The notes: a model not told the origin generated them from the sequence alone. A stretch of DNA of 64,000 nt from Pseudorhodoplanes sp049324435 (GCA_049324435.1 JBMOOQ010000016.1:1-64000); one strand, 5' to 3'; positions 17,380-25,909 are shown, counted from the first letter of the stretch. Numbers and translations are program-made.

Positions 17380-19559
17380 GCCGTCACCTGTTCACGCGCG
17401 GGAGCAGGCAGGGCGCCTGCGGGAAACGAGGCATCCGTCGCGCGGCCGCCGAACCAGCCAATGATAGTGCGTCGGATCTTGAACAGGGTCCGATCCCACC
17501 ATGAGGGATTTCGTACCAGGTCCGCCTTGTAAAAGGACGGACACAGCACGGCAGCATGCGCGACTTCACCGCACAAACCGCAGCCGACGCAGGATTCGAT
17601 CACGGTAGCGACCGGATCGGTGCGCAGTGGGTCGGGCGAGGGCTTCACCGACAATGACGGGCAGCCGGACAGCCGGATGCAGGAATGGTCGCCGGTGCAG
17701 ATCTCGTCATCGACGCCGAATTTGGTGCGCACCACGCGCTCGCCGCGCGCAAGCTTGCTGGCGTCTTCGGCGCGCACGCGGCGCTGGCGTGCCAGCTGGC
17801 ATTCGCCGTCCGCGATGATGACTTTCAGACCATGCTCGGCGCTCGCCAGGGCTTCCTTGATGGTCGCGATCATCTTGCCGACCGAATAGGTGCGCACCTT
17901 GCGCATCCATTTGACGCCCATGGTCTTGAGCGTCTTTTCGATGTCGGCAGTCTGGCCTTCGCCGGCGCGGCTCGCTTTGGATGAGGGCATATATTGCAGG
18001 CCGGTGGCCGACGTGTAGCCATTCTGGAACACGATCAGCAGGCCGTCGCCCTTGTTGAACAGATTCGAGGTGACGCCGGTGATCAGGCCGTTATGCCAGA
18101 AACCACCGTCGCCCATCACTGCAATGGGACGCTTCTCGATGTTGGGGCCGACAGCGGCCGCGCTCGCCAGCGACATGCCGTAACCCAGCACGGAGTTGCC
18201 CATGCTGAATGGCGCGAACAAGCCAAAGCAGTGGCAGCCGATATCGGCAGAGATATGCCGGTTGCCGGTCTCGGCCTGCGTCAGCTTCAGCGCAGAGAAA
18301 ACCGGACGCTCAGGGCAGCCGGTGCAGAAGGTCGGCGGCCGCGGCGGCAAATCGCGCAGCGCATGTTGAACGGCGGGAAGGTGCGCGACCAGCTTGTTGA
18401 TGCGATCGCCGATTGCGACCGTGTCGATCCGTGCGGGCTTGGCCTCGATCAGAAACTGGGCCAGGCCGCGCATCAACACTTCCTGGGTATATTCGCCGGC
18501 CGGCGGCAGCACATCCTTGCCGTAAAGCTTCGTCTGAATGTCGCCGCGGCGCAGCTCGGTCGCGACCATCTGCTCGATATATTCGGGGAAGCCTTCCTCG
18601 ACGATGAGCACCGCCTTCTTGCCGGAGCAGAATGAACGGATTTCTTCCGGCACCAGCGGATAGGTGACGTTGAGGCACAGCACCGGAACGCGGCATTCGC
18701 CGAACATGTCGGCGAGGCCGAGCCGCTCCAATGCGCGCAGCGTTCCGTTATAGAGGCCGCCCTGCACAATGATGCCGATGTCCTTCAGGTCGCCCGGGAA
18801 AATCTCGTTCAGCTTCTCGCGCACGATGAAGTCGCGCGCGGCCGGCAGGCGCTGCTCGACTTTCAGCTTTTCCTGCACGAAGGTGACGGGCGGATGGGAC
18901 AGCCGGGCGAAGTTGTGTGGCGCAGGCGAGGTGCGGCTCAGTTCCGAGATCTTCGGCTTGACGTTGTTCTTCGCTTCGAAAGCGCCGGTCACGTGGCAGG
19001 CACGGATGCGCAATTCGAGCATCACCGGCGCGTGGCTCGCCTCCGACAATTCGAAGCCCTTCTCCACGATGCGGACGATACTCGGCAGATCGGGCCTTGG
19101 ATCGAGCAGCCAAATCGAGGATTTCATCGCATAGGCGTGCGAGCGCTCCTGAATCACCGCGCCGCCTTCGCCATAGTCTTCGCCGACGATGATCATGGCG
19201 CCGCCCATGACGCCAGGAGAGGCGAGGTTGGACAGCGCGTCAGAGGCGACGTTGGTGCCGACGATCGCCTTCCAGGTCACGGCACCGCGGATCGGGTAAT
19301 TGATCGAGGCGCCGAGCATGGCAGCGGCAGATGCCTCGTTGGTGCAGGTCTCGACATGGACGCCGAGTTCCTTGAGGTAGTCCTCGGCGTCCACCATTAC
19401 GTCGAGCAGATGCGACACCGGCGCGCCCTGATAGCCGCCCACATAGGACACGCCCGACTGCAGCAAGGCTTTGGTGACCGCGAGGATGCCTTCGCCGTGG
19501 AAGGTCTCGCCGTCGCCGAGGCGCAGGGACTGCACTTCCTTCTTGAATGAACGTTCCAT
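17376..19559 (-). CDS. iorA: Indolepyruvate ferredoxin oxidoreductase alpha subunit
   Basis: Catalytic ThDP and iron-sulfur subunit for oxidative decarboxylation of indolepyruvate and related aryl-pyruvates. The 727-aa protein has an N-terminal pyrimidine-binding domain (GYQGAPVSHLLD; TNEASAAAMLGAS), then FCTGCPERP and the ThDP motif MGDGGFWHNG. At the C terminus are two cysteine clusters: CTGDHSCIRLSGCPS and CVGCGLCGEVAHAAVLCPS. These suit [4Fe-4S] binding and electron transfer. It is first in the minus-strand unit iorA-iorB-ThDP enzyme-amidohydrolase and has its own promoter with an inverted repeat over the likely start site. The first role could be aromatic amino acid breakdown. Confidence 0.9.
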   Translation of the reverse strand: MERSFKKEVQSLRLGDGETFHGEGILAVTKALLQSGVSYVGGYQGAPVSHLLDVMVDAEDYLKELGVHVETCTNEASAAAMLGASINYPIRGAVTWKAIVGTNVASDALSNLASPGVMGGAMIIVGEDYGEGGAVIQERSHAYAMKSSIWLLDPRPDLPSIVRIVEKGFELSEASHAPVMLELRIRACHVTGAFEAKNNVKPKISELSRTSPAPHNFARLSHPPVTFVQEKLKVEQRLPAARDFIVREKLNEIFPGDLKDIGIIVQGGLYNGTLRALERLGLADMFGECRVPVLCLNVTYPLVPEEIRSFCSGKKAVLIVEEGFPEYIEQMVATELRRGDIQTKLYGKDVLPPAGEYTQEVLMRGLAQFLIEAKPARIDTVAIGDRINKLVAHLPAVQHALRDLPPRPPTFCTGCPERPVFSALKLTQAETGNRHISADIGCHCFGLFAPFSMGNSVLGYGMSLASAAAVGPNIEKRPIAVMGDGGFWHNGLITGVTSNLFNKGDGLLIVFQNGYTSATGLQYMPSSKASRAGEGQTADIEKTLKTMGVKWMRKVRTYSVGKMIATIKEALASAEHGLKVIIADGECQLARQRRVRAEDASKLARGERVVRTKFGVDDEICTGDHSCIRLSGCPSLSVKPSPDPLRTDPVATVIESCVGCGLCGEVAHAAVLCPSFYKADLVRNPSWWDRTLFKIRRTIIGWFGGRATDASFPAGALPAPAREQVTA

Positions 19560-19597
19560 GAGCTCGCTGCCGCGGAAAATCGGATCTGCCTATGATC

Positions 19598-19653
19598 TGC
19601 CAAGTATTTAGCACCTTGGCACAATTATAAAAGACGCCGGTTTGGTCCCTCAA
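19598..19653 (-). promoter_or_regulatory. Candidate iorA promoter with operator-like inverted repeat
   Basis: On the minus strand a TTGAGG (-35, 19653-19648) and TATAAT (-10, 19629-19624) are spaced by 18 bp. Immediately downstream lies TGCCAAG-N10-CTTGGCA (19598-19621 on the plus strand), a 7-bp inverted repeat that would cover the transcription start. This is a repressor-like position. The regulator is unknown. Confidence 0.6.
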
Positions 19654-19659
19654 ACCGGC
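19625..19659 (-). terminator. Terminator of the TRAP operon
   Basis: A perfect 9-bp stem GCCGGTTTG / CAAACCGGC with a 6-nt loop (19636-19659) lies 27 bp after the dctM stop. On the minus strand it is followed by GTCTTTTATAATT. The stem shares bases with the -35 element of the iorA promoter, so the two units are packed back to front. Confidence 0.75.
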
Positions 19660-19686
19660 ATCCCAGCCCTGCGGCAAGCCGCCCCG

Positions 19687-20985
19687 CTACATATGCGAGG
19701 GCAGCCAGGTCGCGAGGATCGGGAACATGACCAGGATGGCGAGCCGGATCAGGTCGGTGATGATGAACGGGATCACCCCGTAGAAGATCGTCGATATCTT
19801 GATGTCCTCAAGCACGCTCTTGATGACGAATATATTCATGCCCACCGGCGGATGGATCAGCCCGAGCTCCACCGTCATGACGATGATGATGCCGAACCAG
19901 ATTGGGTCGAATCCCATCTGCTTGATGAGTGGGAAAATGATGGGCACCGTCAGGATCACGATGGCGAGCGCATCCATCAGGCAGCCCAGCAGCAGGTACA
20001 TCAGCAGAATCAGCGTCAGCACGCCGTAATTGCCGATACCGAGCCCGGTCAGGAAGGCGGTGACCTTCTGCGGGGTCTGGGTGATGGTGAGAAAGTAGCC
20101 GAACAGAAGCGCGCCGATCAGGATGGTGAACACGGCCGCCGTGGTGCGGGTGGTCTCCAGAAGGCATTGCAGGATCTGCTTGCCCGAGAGCCGCCGCCGG
20201 GCCACGCCGATAATGAATGCGCCGCCCGCGCCCGCGCCCGCGGCTTCCGTCGCGGTGAACATGCCGCCATACAGGCCGCCGATCACGAAGCCGAACAGCA
20301 GCAGCGTCGCCCAGACGTGCTTGAGGCTTTCGCCCCGTTCCGCCCAGCTCGCTTTAGTGCCGGTGGGGAGATAACCCGGCCGCGTCCATCCGATGATCGA
20401 CACGGTGCCAGCGTACATGACGACGGCAAGAATGCCGGGGATGACTCCGGCGATGAACAGCTTGCCGATATCCTGTTCGGTGATGATGCCGTAGATCGCG
20501 AGCACCGTGGACGGCGGGATCATGATTCCGAGGGTGCCGCCGGCTGCGATGACGCCCGCGGAGAAGCTCTCGGGATAATTGTGCCGCCGCATTTCCGGAT
20601 AGGCGACGCGCGAGAAGGTGGCCGCAGTCGCGACCGAGGAGCCGCAGATTGCGGCGAAGCCGCCGCACGCAAGGATGGTTGCGATGCCAAGGCCGCCGCG
20701 CAGATGGCCGATAAAGGCATTGGCGGCGCGAAACAGTTCACGGCTCATGCCGGAGGTGGTGGCGAATGCGCCCATCAGCAGGAATAGCGGCACGACCGCG
20801 TAATTGAAGTCGGTCACCGTGCGCATGGTGGTGTGGCCGACGATCTTCAATGCCGGCGTCATCGAGGTGAGATAGCCAAAGCCGGTGACGCCGACGAGGC
20901 CGAGCGCCATGCCGATCGGCACGCGCAGCAGCATCAGCGTGAACAGCGAGACGAACCCAATTACGGCAACTGCGTCAGTGGACAT
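19687..20985 (-). CDS. dctM: TRAP transporter large permease
   Basis: Membrane subunit that couples sodium flux to solute uptake in a TRAP transporter. The 432-aa protein is hydrophobic and fits 11-12 helices. It starts with short helices followed by the family blocks LRVPIGMALGLVG and GGTLGIMIPPS, and later has CLMDALAIVILTVPI and ELGLIHPPVGMN. These are hallmark DctM sequences. It is the last gene of dctP-dctQ-dctM, nine bases after dctQ. The substrate is set by the binding protein; next to a hydroxycinnamate degradation set an aromatic acid is plausible, by comparison with the TarPQM TRAP system of Rhodopseudomonas palustris. Confidence 0.92.
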   Translation of the reverse strand: MSTDAVAVIGFVSLFTLMLLRVPIGMALGLVGVTGFGYLTSMTPALKIVGHTTMRTVTDFNYAVVPLFLLMGAFATTSGMSRELFRAANAFIGHLRGGLGIATILACGGFAAICGSSVATAATFSRVAYPEMRRHNYPESFSAGVIAAGGTLGIMIPPSTVLAIYGIITEQDIGKLFIAGVIPGILAVVMYAGTVSIIGWTRPGYLPTGTKASWAERGESLKHVWATLLLFGFVIGGLYGGMFTATEAAGAGAGGAFIIGVARRRLSGKQILQCLLETTRTTAAVFTILIGALLFGYFLTITQTPQKVTAFLTGLGIGNYGVLTLILLMYLLLGCLMDALAIVILTVPIIFPLIKQMGFDPIWFGIIIVMTVELGLIHPPVGMNIFVIKSVLEDIKISTIFYGVIPFIITDLIRLAILVMFPILATWLPSHM

Positions 20986-20994
20986 TGGAAATAC

Positions 20995-21516
20995 TCACTC
21001 GCCCGACTTCGACGCTTCGTTGACGGGCTTGATCAGTTCGGGATGGAAAACCAGCCGGTAGGTTCGCACGGCAATCAGCAGAACCGCGGCCAGATCGCCG
21101 ACCCAAGCGATCGCAAAGAATGGCCAGACCGGGATCCGCATGTCGAAGGTCTGCACATTGGCGCTGTAGGTGGTCGAGACCTTGTCGAACAGCGTATAGG
21201 TTTGCACCGAGACGACGAACAGCAGCACCAGGGTCGCGAACACATCGATTGCGCGCTGCCATGTCGGGCCGACATTGGCCCAGAGCAGGTCGACGGTGAT
21301 ATGGGTGCCGCGATAGCTCGTTGCCGCGATGCCCCAGAAAATCAGGATGCCGAGCAGCAATTGTCCGAAGTCATAGGCGTCGGGGATTGTGTAGCCGAAA
21401 AAGTAACGAAGCAGCACCGACACGAACACGTCGAAGGCCACGATACCTATGAAGAAGGCCGCGATCCATTCGATGGAATCGATGAAGCCGTCCATCCATC
21501 GTGTTGTTCTGGTCAT
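20995..21516 (-). CDS. dctQ: TRAP transporter small permease
   Basis: Small membrane subunit that pairs with DctM. From the start at 21516 the protein is 173 aa with four predicted helices, the normal DctQ size. The start is preceded by GAGGTTGGGGG; an upstream ATG at 21633 would add 39 residues and run through the inter-gene hairpin. The motif YDFGQLLLGILIFWGIAATSY after the second helix fits DctQ. It is separated from dctP by about 140 bp holding a very strong hairpin, so its expression is probably lower than that of the binding protein. Confidence 0.88.
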   Translation of the reverse strand: MTRTTRWMDGFIDSIEWIAAFFIGIVAFDVFVSVLLRYFFGYTIPDAYDFGQLLLGILIFWGIAATSYRGTHITVDLLWANVGPTWQRAIDVFATLVLLFVVSVQTYTLFDKVSTTYSANVQTFDMRIPVWPFFAIAWVGDLAAVLLIAVRTYRLVFHPELIKPVNEASKSGE

Positions 21517-21595
21517 CCCCCAACCTCGCGTCGCGGCATTAAAGGCGCGTCGTTTTCCTTGGATCGCTTCGTCGTCGCTTCTTGGCTTGCTTGGC

Positions 21596-21627
21596 ACGAC
21601 GGCGGGAGACATGTCTCCCGCCGTCGT
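21596..21627. repeat. 32-nt perfect palindrome between dctP and dctQ
   Basis: Arms ACGACGGCGGGAGACA and its exact reverse complement meet with no spacer, 30 bp after the dctP stop. On the minus-strand transcript no U tract follows. This fits partial termination or protection of the dctP message from 3' decay, a common way to make more binding protein than permease (inference). Confidence 0.8.
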
Positions 21628-21657
21628 TATCATTTCAACCTGTAAACTTCTGTGCGA

Positions 21658-22689
21658 TCAATAGGCCGCGTTGAACTTTGCGAGGGAGTCCTTCAGCTCC
21701 TTCATGATCGCGTCCGGATCGCCGCCGGCCTTCTTCACATTGTCGGACCAGGCTTTCTGCAGCGGCTCGGCGGCCTTTTTCCATTCCGCGAGTTGTTCTG
21801 GCGTCAGCGGATAGACCTCGTGGGCCGGGTCGGCTTTCAGCTTGCCAATGCCGGCGTGCTCGTAGTCTGCCCATGGCGACGCGACCCTCAATGCCCACTC
21901 GTTGGTGCAATGGTCGTCAATCACCTTTTTCTGAGCCGCCGACATCTGGTTGTAGGTCGAGGGACTGAACACGAAGGCGAAGGTGGTCGCATACATCGGC
22001 GCATCGATGTGATATTTGGTGACCTTGTCGATCCCAAATAGTGGAACGGAGCCCCACGGGAAGGTCACAGCCTCGGCCACGCCCTTTTCAAGAATGTCCC
22101 GCACCTCCGGCGCGCTGGACTGGACGTTGGAGCCGCCCAGCAGCGAGACATATTGCGCCATGGTGGCGTGGGCCGGCCGGATCTTCATGCCCTTGATGTC
22201 GCCCGGCACCGTGATCTTCTTTTTCACGGAATGGAAGGTGCCGGGGTCATGCATGAATGCGAGGCAGAATTTGACGTCCTTCATCTCCTTCGCCGCGTAT
22301 TTGCGGTACCAGGCATCCAGCGCCTGCGAGCCGCCCTTGGCGTTGCTGACAAGGAACGGCAATTCGCCGGCGCCGATGATCGGGAAACGGCCGGGCTGAT
22401 AGCCAGGATTGATGTAGGTGAGATCGGCAATGCCGTCCCGCGCCATGTCGTAATGGTCGAACGCCTTGCCGAGCTGCTGGGACGGATAAACCTTGAATTT
22501 GATCGTCCCGCCAGACGCCTTTTCGACGGACGAGCCCCAGTCTTCGAGGGCCTTCTGCAGCGGATGGGTCGGCGGCACCCAATGGGCAAGCTTCAATTCG
22601 AAAGTTTTGTCCTGAGCGAGCGCAGGCAGCGCCAAGGCCAAGAGCGTACCGGCAGCGGCCAGCGAGCGTAGTCCCAGTCTGGATGTCAT
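21658..22689 (-). CDS. dctP: TRAP transporter substrate-binding protein
   Basis: Periplasmic solute-binding protein for the DctQM permease. The 343-aa protein begins with a signal peptide (to about residue 23, ALPALAQ), then TFELKLAHWVPPTHPLQ. The family arginine/Asn region is present in the second half (GMKIRPAH followed by a gating segment). The start at 22689 has GGGAGG upstream. It is divergent from marR. Sequence alone does not give the ligand; location beside feruloyl-CoA synthase suggests hydroxycinnamates or their products. A keto acid for the neighbouring Ior system is the alternative. Confidence 0.9.
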   Translation of the reverse strand: MTSRLGLRSLAAAGTLLALALPALAQDKTFELKLAHWVPPTHPLQKALEDWGSSVEKASGGTIKFKVYPSQQLGKAFDHYDMARDGIADLTYINPGYQPGRFPIIGAGELPFLVSNAKGGSQALDAWYRKYAAKEMKDVKFCLAFMHDPGTFHSVKKKITVPGDIKGMKIRPAHATMAQYVSLLGGSNVQSSAPEVRDILEKGVAEAVTFPWGSVPLFGIDKVTKYHIDAPMYATTFAFVFSPSTYNQMSAAQKKVIDDHCTNEWALRVASPWADYEHAGIGKLKADPAHEVYPLTPEQLAEWKKAAEPLQKAWSDNVKKAGGDPDAIMKELKDSLAKFNAAY

Positions 22690-22764
22690 GCGGACAGCCT
22701 CCCTGATGTCTAAGAATGCGGTTCTTGTGCCGACATTTCGCAGACGCGAAATAACGTTGCCGGC

Positions 22765-22798
22765 ATTGTAGGGGAGAATAGTTGGATATAAAACAATT
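22765..22798. promoter_or_regulatory. Candidate MarR operator and dctP/marR promoter region
   Basis: AATAGTTGG (22777-22785) and AAAACAATT (22790-22798) match 7/9 and 8/9 positions of the half-sites of the palindrome before the crotonase gene, but with a 4-bp rather than 5-bp spacer. A minus-strand -10 TACAAT for dctP lies at 22770-22765, and a plus-strand TATAAA for marR lies at 22787-22792. Binding here would repress both genes. Confidence 0.45.
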
Positions 22799-22836
22799 TT
22801 TCCGGTTGGTCTTTGGGCGCATCGAAGGGGGTGCAT

Positions 22837-23334
22837 GTGGCGCGCGACATTGCCGCTCACGCTGCAGACAGCGAAGCCACTGCGCATGCGCCTGCAGACG
22901 AGGTGCTGGATTTCGGACCGTTTGACGACTGGATCGGGTTCCGCTTGCGAATGGCGCAGATTGCGTCATTCCAATCCTTCGCCCGGCATACGCAAGCCAT
23001 CGGACTAAGTCCCGGGCGGTTCGCGGCCCTCATCCTGATCGATCGCAATCCTGGCATCAGCCAAACCGCGCTGGCGCGCGCGATCGGCAGCGATAAATCC
23101 ACGCTTACACCGGCGCTCGACCATCTGGTGAAGAACGGACTGATCCGCCGGGTGCGTACGCGCAGCGACCGCAGACTCTACGAGTTGTCGCTGACCGAGG
23201 AAGGACGCAAGGTCATGCGCGTCATGCAGGAATCCGCACAGCGCCACGAGCGGGAACTTGATGCGATTGTCGGCCCGCAGGACCGCGAACAATTCGTCAG
23301 GATTTTGCGAAAGATATCGACGGCTCTCGGCTAG
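22837..23334 (+). CDS. MarR-family transcriptional regulator
   Basis: Winged-helix dimeric regulator, usually a repressor released by an aromatic acid or aryl-CoA. The conserved core includes LSPGRFAALILIDRNPGISQ, the recognition helix area SDKSTLTPALDHLVKNGLI, and the wing RVRTRSDRRLYELSLTEEG. I place the start at GTG 22837 with AGGGGG about 6 bp upstream; TTG 22813 and GTG 22831 are alternatives. It is divergent from dctP and overlaps the thioesterase gene by 4 bp, tail to tail. In R. palustris a MarR protein (CouR) controls p-coumarate genes through p-coumaroyl-CoA; this protein is a candidate equivalent, but not proven to be an orthologue. Confidence 0.85.
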   Translation: MARDIAAHAADSEATAHAPADEVLDFGPFDDWIGFRLRMAQIASFQSFARHTQAIGLSPGRFAALILIDRNPGISQTALARAIGSDKSTLTPALDHLVKNGLIRRVRTRSDRRLYELSLTEEGRKVMRVMQESAQRHERELDAIVGPQDREQFVRILRKISTALG

Positions 23335-23759
23335 GCGTCGCCGCGGAAACGTGCCGCCAGCTCTTCGGGAATGGGATGCGACTTGATCCTGGTTTTATCG
23401 ACGGGATCACGGGTCACCCAAGCCCGCGCTTCCAGGCCTTCCGCTGCGATTTTGCCATCCTTGGTCAGTTCATGCCGGATCTCAAAGCTCGAGCGGCCGA
23501 CCTTGGTGAAAGTGGACGTGATGATGACGTCGTCGCCGAAGGTGGTCGGAAACAGAAATTTCGCCTGCGTGGTCAGCACCGGATAGCCGGCAAAGTCGCT
23601 GTAGCGTTTGAACAATTGCGCCTTGCTGACGCCGGAAGCGGCCGAGATCAGCAGCGTCGTCGAATGATCGAACATCGCGAAGTAGCGCGGATAGAAGATG
23701 ATTCCGGCCGGATCGCAATCTCCCCATTCGATTTTGACGCTATGGCTGTTGCTGAGCAT
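23331..23759 (-). CDS. Hotdog acyl-CoA thioesterase (4-hydroxybenzoyl-CoA type)
   Basis: Single hotdog-fold enzyme, 142 aa. The conserved WGDCDPAGIIFYPRYF segment places the likely catalytic aspartate at residue 16, matching the active Asp of the 4-hydroxybenzoyl-CoA thioesterase family. It is the last enzyme in the minus-strand set after the SDR gene, but separated from it by 122 bp containing a REP-like element, so it may have separate expression. In this context it would release 4-hydroxybenzoate, vanillate or a related acid from aroyl-CoA (inference). A general housekeeping thioesterase is the alternative. Confidence 0.8.
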   Translation of the reverse strand: MLSNSHSVKIEWGDCDPAGIIFYPRYFAMFDHSTTLLISAASGVSKAQLFKRYSDFAGYPVLTTQAKFLFPTTFGDDVIITSTFTKVGRSSFEIRHELTKDGKIAAEGLEARAWVTRDPVDKTRIKSHPIPEELAARFRGDA

Positions 23760-23783
23760 TCTTTTGTGATCCGGTCCTCAAGG

Positions 23784-23849
23784 CCGTCAATCTCCCGAAA
23801 GCGGAGTCTCAGTAATAATTCTGGATTCCGCTTTCGGGCGAATGAACAA
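23784..23849. repeat. REP-like inverted repeat element
   Basis: Arms carrying CCCGAAAGCGGA (23794-23805) and TCCGCTTTCGGG (23827-23838) with inner CAG and CTGGAT. It resembles the widespread element in which two arms of the type TCATTCCCGCnnnnGCGGGAAT flank a short spacer. Related copies are at 41026-41099 and 42239-42326. Confidence 0.65.
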
Positions 23850-23881
23850 AATTCGCTTTGTGCTTTCCGCTTGTCGACATG

Positions 23882-24643
23882 CTAACGCGGCGCCATTCGT
23901 AGTGCGCCGTCGATGCGAATCGTTTCACCATTCATATAGCCGTTCCGGATGATGAACATCACGAGATCGGCATATTCCTCGGGCCGTCCCAATCGCGGCG
24001 GGAACGGTACCGAGGCGCCGAGGCTCTTCTGCGCCTCTTCGGGGAGCGCGGCCAGCATCGGGGTAAAGAAGATGCCCGGCGCAATCGTCATCACCCGGAT
24101 GCCGAATTGCGCGAACTCGCGCGCTGCCGGCATGGTGAGGGCAACCACGCCGCCCTTCGACGACGAATAGGCGGCCTGGCCGATCTGCCCTTCGAACGCC
24201 GCGACCGACGCGGTCGAAACGATCACGCCGCGCTCGCCGCCATCCAGCGGATCGGCCTTAGACAGCGCGGCTGCGAACAGCCGCATCATGTTGAACGTGC
24301 CGACCAGATTGATGTCGATCACCTTCCTGTACTCGGCGAGCGGCATCGGGCCGTCACGGCCGACGATGCGCTTCGGCGGCCCAACACCGGCGCAATTCAC
24401 CAGTACGCGCCCGACCCCGTACTTCTTCTGGACCTCCGACAGCGCATCGGTCGCGCTCTGTTCGTCGGTGACGTCGCATTTCACGGCGATGCCACCGATC
24501 TTGTCGGCGACCTGCTGCGCGGCCGGAAGATTGATGTCCAGCAGCGCGACCTTTCCGCCGGCATTGGCGATGGCCTGCGCGGTTGCGGCTCCCAAGCCCG
24601 ATGCGCCGCCAGTAATGACTGCGACTTGTCCTTTGATGTCCAT
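23882..24643 (-). CDS. SDR-family 3-hydroxyacyl-CoA dehydrogenase
   Basis: Short-chain dehydrogenase, 253 aa, close to the type-II 3-hydroxyacyl-CoA dehydrogenase (HSD17B10-like) group. The nucleotide motif TGGASGLG is at 11-18. The catalytic residues are S146, Y159 and K163, in correct spacing. NCAG is present at 83-86. It sits 8 bp after the thiolase gene, in the unit crotonase, feruloyl-CoA synthase, thiolase, SDR. It would oxidise the 3-hydroxy-3-aryl-propanoyl-CoA to the 3-keto form before thiolysis (inference from order and family). NADP vs NAD preference: D36 after the second strand favours NAD. Confidence 0.82.
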   Translation of the reverse strand: MDIKGQVAVITGGASGLGAATAQAIANAGGKVALLDINLPAAQQVADKIGGIAVKCDVTDEQSATDALSEVQKKYGVGRVLVNCAGVGPPKRIVGRDGPMPLAEYRKVIDINLVGTFNMMRLFAAALSKADPLDGGERGVIVSTASVAAFEGQIGQAAYSSSKGGVVALTMPAAREFAQFGIRVMTIAPGIFFTPMLAALPEEAQKSLGASVPFPPRLGRPEEYADLVMFIIRNGYMNGETIRIDGALRMAPR

Positions 24644-24651
24644 GCGTCCGC

Positions 24652-25908
24652 CTAGTTCTTTGACACGTCCGGATTTTCGATCAGCATCGCTATGCCCTGA
24701 CCGCCGCCGATACAGGCCGAGGAAATGCCATAGCGCAGGCCCTTGCGCTTGAGTTCGCGCGCCAGTGTCGTGGTGATGCGAATGCCGGTCGCTCCGAGCG
24801 GGTGGCCGATCGCGATGGCACCGCCGTTGACGTTGAGCTTGTCTTCGTCGAGGCCGAGTTCGCGGGCGCAGGCCATGACCTGGGCGCCGAAAGCTTCGTT
24901 GATCTCGATGCGGTCGATGTCGGAAAGGTTCAAGCCGGCGCGCTGCAGCACCGCCTTAATTGCAGGCACTGGGCCGATGCCCATCACTTCCGGCGGCACG
25001 CCGACCACCGCCGATGCGAGGATGCGCGCGAGCGGAATCTTGCCGTTTTTCTTGAGGTAATTCGAGTTGGCGACGAGGGCTGCGGCTGCGCCGTCGACGA
25101 TGGCCGAGGAATTTCCGCCGGTCTGAACGCCGCCAAAGGCCGGCGGGATTTTCGAGAGCGTCTCCACCGGAGACGGCCGCACATGGGTGTCGGCTTTCAC
25201 TTCGGGGACTTTTCGCGACAGCTTGATGCCGCGCGATTCATAGCCGGGCAGCTCAAAAGTCTCGGTCGTCACGGGTACGATTTCGCCGTCGAGGAAACCG
25301 TCCTTCTGAGCGGTGATGGCGCGGTCGAACGAGCGGGCCGCAAACTCATCGACTTCCTTGCGGGTGATCTGATATTGCCGCGCGAGATTCTCGGCGGTAT
25401 CGCCCATCGTGACCTTGGCGGCCGGATCGAGCAGCGCTTCCCACAGGAAATCCTTGAACTCGACCTGGCCCATGCGGAAGCCGCCGCGGCTCGTATAGGA
25501 CGCGACCGGGTTGCGGCTCATCGATTCCGTGCCGACGCACAGCGCGAGATCGGCGCGTCCGAGCGAAACCGCGTCGGACGCCTGCGACAGCACCTCGATG
25601 CCTGTGCCGCAGACCCGCTGTACGTGATGTGCCGGCGTATCGATCGGAGCACCCGAATAAAGCGCGATATGGCGCGGCAGGCAGTACACGTCGAAGCTTG
25701 CTTGCGCCATGCTCCCGGTGATGACCGTGTCGATGTCCACGCCCTTGGCGCCCGCGCGCTTGAGGACCTCGCGGCCGACCTTGATGCCGAGATCGGTCGG
25801 CGAGATGGCGGCCAGCGCGCCGTTATAGTCGACGAAGGGCGTTCGCACGCCGTCGACCAGCCATGCGTCGCTGAAAGTTGCCGCGATACCCGGCATTTTC
25901 TCGGACAT
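24652..25908 (-). CDS. Thiolase (acetyl-CoA acyltransferase)
   Basis: A 418-aa thiolase. The nucleophilic cysteine is C100 in QRVCGTGIEVL, and the C-terminal catalytic blocks GHPLGATGIR and SSACIGGGQGIAM are present. The usual CxSG is CGTG here. Only one base separates its start from the feruloyl-CoA synthase stop, so translation is likely coupled. In this unit it should cleave 3-keto-aryl-propanoyl-CoA into aroyl-CoA and acetyl-CoA. This differs from the retro-aldol route to vanillin, and no vanillin-type aldehyde dehydrogenase is seen in the window. A second and a third thiolase (pcaF, phbA) are at 31.1 and 48.7 kb. Confidence 0.85.
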   Translation of the reverse strand: MSEKMPGIAATFSDAWLVDGVRTPFVDYNGALAAISPTDLGIKVGREVLKRAGAKGVDIDTVITGSMAQASFDVYCLPRHIALYSGAPIDTPAHHVQRVCGTGIEVLSQASDAVSLGRADLALCVGTESMSRNPVASYTSRGGFRMGQVEFKDFLWEALLDPAAKVTMGDTAENLARQYQITRKEVDEFAARSFDRAITAQKDGFLDGEIVPVTTETFELPGYESRGIKLSRKVPEVKADTHVRPSPVETLSKIPPAFGGVQTGGNSSAIVDGAAAALVANSNYLKKNGKIPLARILASAVVGVPPEVMGIGPVPAIKAVLQRAGLNLSDIDRIEINEAFGAQVMACARELGLDEDKLNVNGGAIAIGHPLGATGIRITTTLARELKRKGLRYGISSACIGGGQGIAMLIENPDVSKN

Positions 25909-25909
25909 G

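Noticed and set aside
22813..22836. TTG at 22813 as start of the MarR gene
   Set aside because: It has no ribosome binding site, while GTG 22837 has AGGGGG at proper spacing.
24652..25908. Thiolase as a second PHB acetyl-CoA acetyltransferase
   Set aside because: It lacks the biosynthetic thiolase loop seen in phbA and is coupled to feruloyl-CoA synthase.
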